Shown: positions 62,441-64,000 of the stretch, piece by piece
Layout of the letters: the number at the start of each line of letters is the position of its first letter
How positions within the stretch are numbered: position 1 is the stretch's first letter
NCBI GenBank assembly: GCA_006176705.1
Contig: QRFJ01004955.1
Location: 1 to 64,000, forward strand
Source of the DNA: Cocos nucifera
Lineage: Eukaryota; Streptophyta; Magnoliopsida; Arecales; Arecaceae
Reading direction: 5' to 3'
Length of the DNA stretch: 64,000 nt
Position numbers and translations under genes: made by a program
Notes under the pieces: generated by a model
Told to the model about the DNA's origin: nothing
The model's input: the letters and a program-made list of their open reading frames with translations, nothing else
Databases searched by the model: none

Positions 62441-64000
62441 TGAAGGAACTAGATCTAGGGTTTCAGGGTTAGATCTTGAAACTTTTTCTAGATCAGCAGC
62501 GAAAGACTAAAAATTAATCTAATTAATTCTAAATATTAGATAATCCCTACATCCAAGATTATATTATATGATTATTGTATGGAATTTAAATCTAAAATCA
62601 AAAATAAATAAGAAGAAAAGGTTGATCATGTTAACCTAGATCTACTCTACATCTCATGTATGTATGAAAAAAATAATAGATTAGATCTATTACCTGAGCA
62701 AGTTAGATGTTCTAACTCACTAATCTAGGCTTGAAGATGAAGTTGCAAACTGTACACACGTCCGACCTCTAAGAGTCATCCACATGAGCCCATGATCACA
62801 ATCAAAAATCCAAATGCTAGAAATCAGCATAGTATGCTAGTACTGTGCTGATCTTTCTTCGATAGTTGATCGGATGTCTTCTTTCTTTTAGATTGGACTC
62901 TTCCAAAGAGGAGAAAGAGGAGAAGAGCTTTTAGATATGAGATATTCTCATAAAACTCAAGGAAGAAGGAAGGGAAGAGATCAACACAGCAACCTTAGAA
63001 GAAGACCCTCTTCTTCTTCTCTTTGTTCTCGCCTAAACATCTAGTTTTGTATCTAATGAATCTCAATGCCCAGAGGTTCTCTCACCCTAATTTTTACACA
63101 CCTCAATGTCCTCTCAAAGATCTATAACGTGCAAAAATTTTAAGTCAAAATTCATTCAAAATATTTAGGAAAAGAAGAATCCTTGTCTAGGTCAAATACT
63201 AGACAAGGAAAGGTCAAACAAGGCAAGTCAAGGGGTGCCCAACTCTTGGATGCCCCCTCCATATTTTTTGGCATGTACCAGAAAGAAAAGATGCACAAGA
63301 AAAGGGGTTTCTCACATAGAATAAGAGAGAAATTAATTGGGAGAAAGGGCAGCACCTTTTGGGAAGAGTTTGGGTTTCTTAGGATTCTATCTCATAGAAT
63401 CCAATATCAAAACAAACTCCTTCTTTGACTTGGTCTTCTACCCAATTACAATATGATAAAGAGAGAGAGAGGGGGGGCATACATAAAGCTTAGGAAGAAA
63501 AGGATTTTTCATAAAAAATAATAAAAAAATAAGCAAGGGGGATGTTGGGACTAAGGTGGCGCAAGGAGGAATCCTAGTCTTACTAGGATTCTACCTATGA
63601 CTTGGTCAAAGTGGTTTCTTAAACCAAAACTAACTCAACCAAATTTAATTAGATTCTAACATAATTAATTATTAAATTAAATTAAATTAAATTATATTTA
63701 ATTTTGATTTATTTTTCTAATCAGATTACAAAATTGGGTTGACCGAAGTCCTAGTTAGACTAGGACTAGTTTTTTCCTTGAACTTGACTTATCCAATAAG
63801 TCAATTGGACTTGATCTAATCAAGCCCAAACCAAATCTAATTGAATCATGTTTAGTTAGACTTAATCTCAATCCTTTGGCTTAATCAAATTAAGCTAATT
63901 AGCAATCGAATTGCTAATCAATCCTTCTACAACACTTGCACTAGGTTAAACATTAATCATATTTATCGTTTAACCCTAGAACTATTCTCAATCATTGATC
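62441..64000 (-). repeat. Element G 5' LTR, partial
   Basis: First 1,560 bp from the primer-site side; the rest is right of the window. It is collinear with 54068 onward, with many substitutions and small indels. Confidence 0.88.

Larger units (their letters stand above)
13059..64000 (+). mobile_element. Element D: ancient Ty1-copia copy split by five later insertions
   Basis: D is the host of the whole right part of the window. Its pieces are LTR remnant 13059-13574, leader 13575-14437, 24628-25286 and 38312-38693, gag 38694-39130, gag/protease/integrase 49483-50920, and integrase/RT 53213-54067. The interruptions are C, H (containing F), E, I and G. Joining the pieces restores collinearity with C, E and F at each break. 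RNase H and the 3' LTR are beyond 64000. D is full of stops and is the oldest copy. Confidence 0.85.
54068..64000 (-). mobile_element. Element G: Ty1-copia element of a second family, right end outside window
   Basis: A minus-strand element with 3' LTR, polypurine tract, gag-pol, leader, primer site and the first 1,560 bp (from its inner edge) of the 5' LTR. The LTR sequence is unrelated to that of A-F. It is inserted in D's RT. The left target 5-mer is AAAAC (54063-54067); its partner is beyond 64000. The LTRs differ by many substitutions, so it is an old copy. Confidence 0.9.

Noticed and set aside
63455..63480. AG-rich run (GAGAGAGAGAGGGGGGG) as a regulatory element
   Set aside because: A short simple repeat in G's LTR that is not kept in the other LTR at about 55095-55115, beyond a general purine bias.

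Overview
This window is nuclear DNA of a flowering plant, probably a monocot. A palm is my guess from the retroelement families, held with low confidence. It is gene-poor, repeat-derived and AT-rich. I see no intact host gene, no bacterial-type operon, no tRNA or rRNA gene and no CRISPR array. Almost every base is either LTR retrotransposon or a 5.1-kb block of transferred mitochondrial DNA (a NUMT).

Layout. (1) 1-4042: leader and 5' LTR of a minus-strand Ty1-copia element, A, whose body lies left of the window. (2) 4043 to about 9147: mitochondrial DNA holding the 5' part of atp8 fused to an unrelated hydrophobic tail, a full-length cox1 broken by one 2-bp insertion, spacer, and a decayed Ty3/gypsy integrase fragment. 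(3) About 9148-13058: truncated leader and 5' LTR of a second minus-strand copy, B. (4) 13059 to the right edge: an ancient plus-strand copia copy, D, cut into pieces by later arrivals. The arrivals are C (14438-24622, complete, in D's leader); a gypsy-type solo LTR, H (25287-38306, in D's leader, itself split by complete minus-strand copy F at 27339-37772); E (39131-49482, complete, in D's gag); solo LTR I (50921-53212, in D's integrase); and G (from 54068 to beyond the window, a different copia family, in D's reverse transcriptase). A, B, C, D, E, F and I are one family that has repeatedly inserted into itself.

The A-F family has LTRs of about 2.25-2.33 kb, an initiator-methionine tRNA primer site two bases inside the 5' LTR, a non-coding leader of about 1.8 kb, one gag-protease-integrase-RT-RNase H reading region of about 3.9 kb, and a polypurine tract next to the 3' LTR. 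The motifs fit the Angela/BARE-1-like lineage. All complete copies are coding-defective. The lesions are partly shared: one stop codon in gag is common to C, E and F, and one stop between integrase and RT is common to C, D, E and F. So the family seems to have spread while carrying in-frame stops, either mobilised in trans or by read-through.

The cox1 copy keeps unedited codons (Arg, Ser and Pro where edited plant COX1 has Trp or Cys, Phe and Leu). It therefore came from mitochondrial DNA, not edited RNA. Element boundaries rest on TG...CA ends, primer sites and 5-bp target duplications (C GATAC/AATAC, E GCTCG/GCTCA, I ATAGT/ATAGT, H TATGG/TACGA). F is the exception and has no matching duplication.
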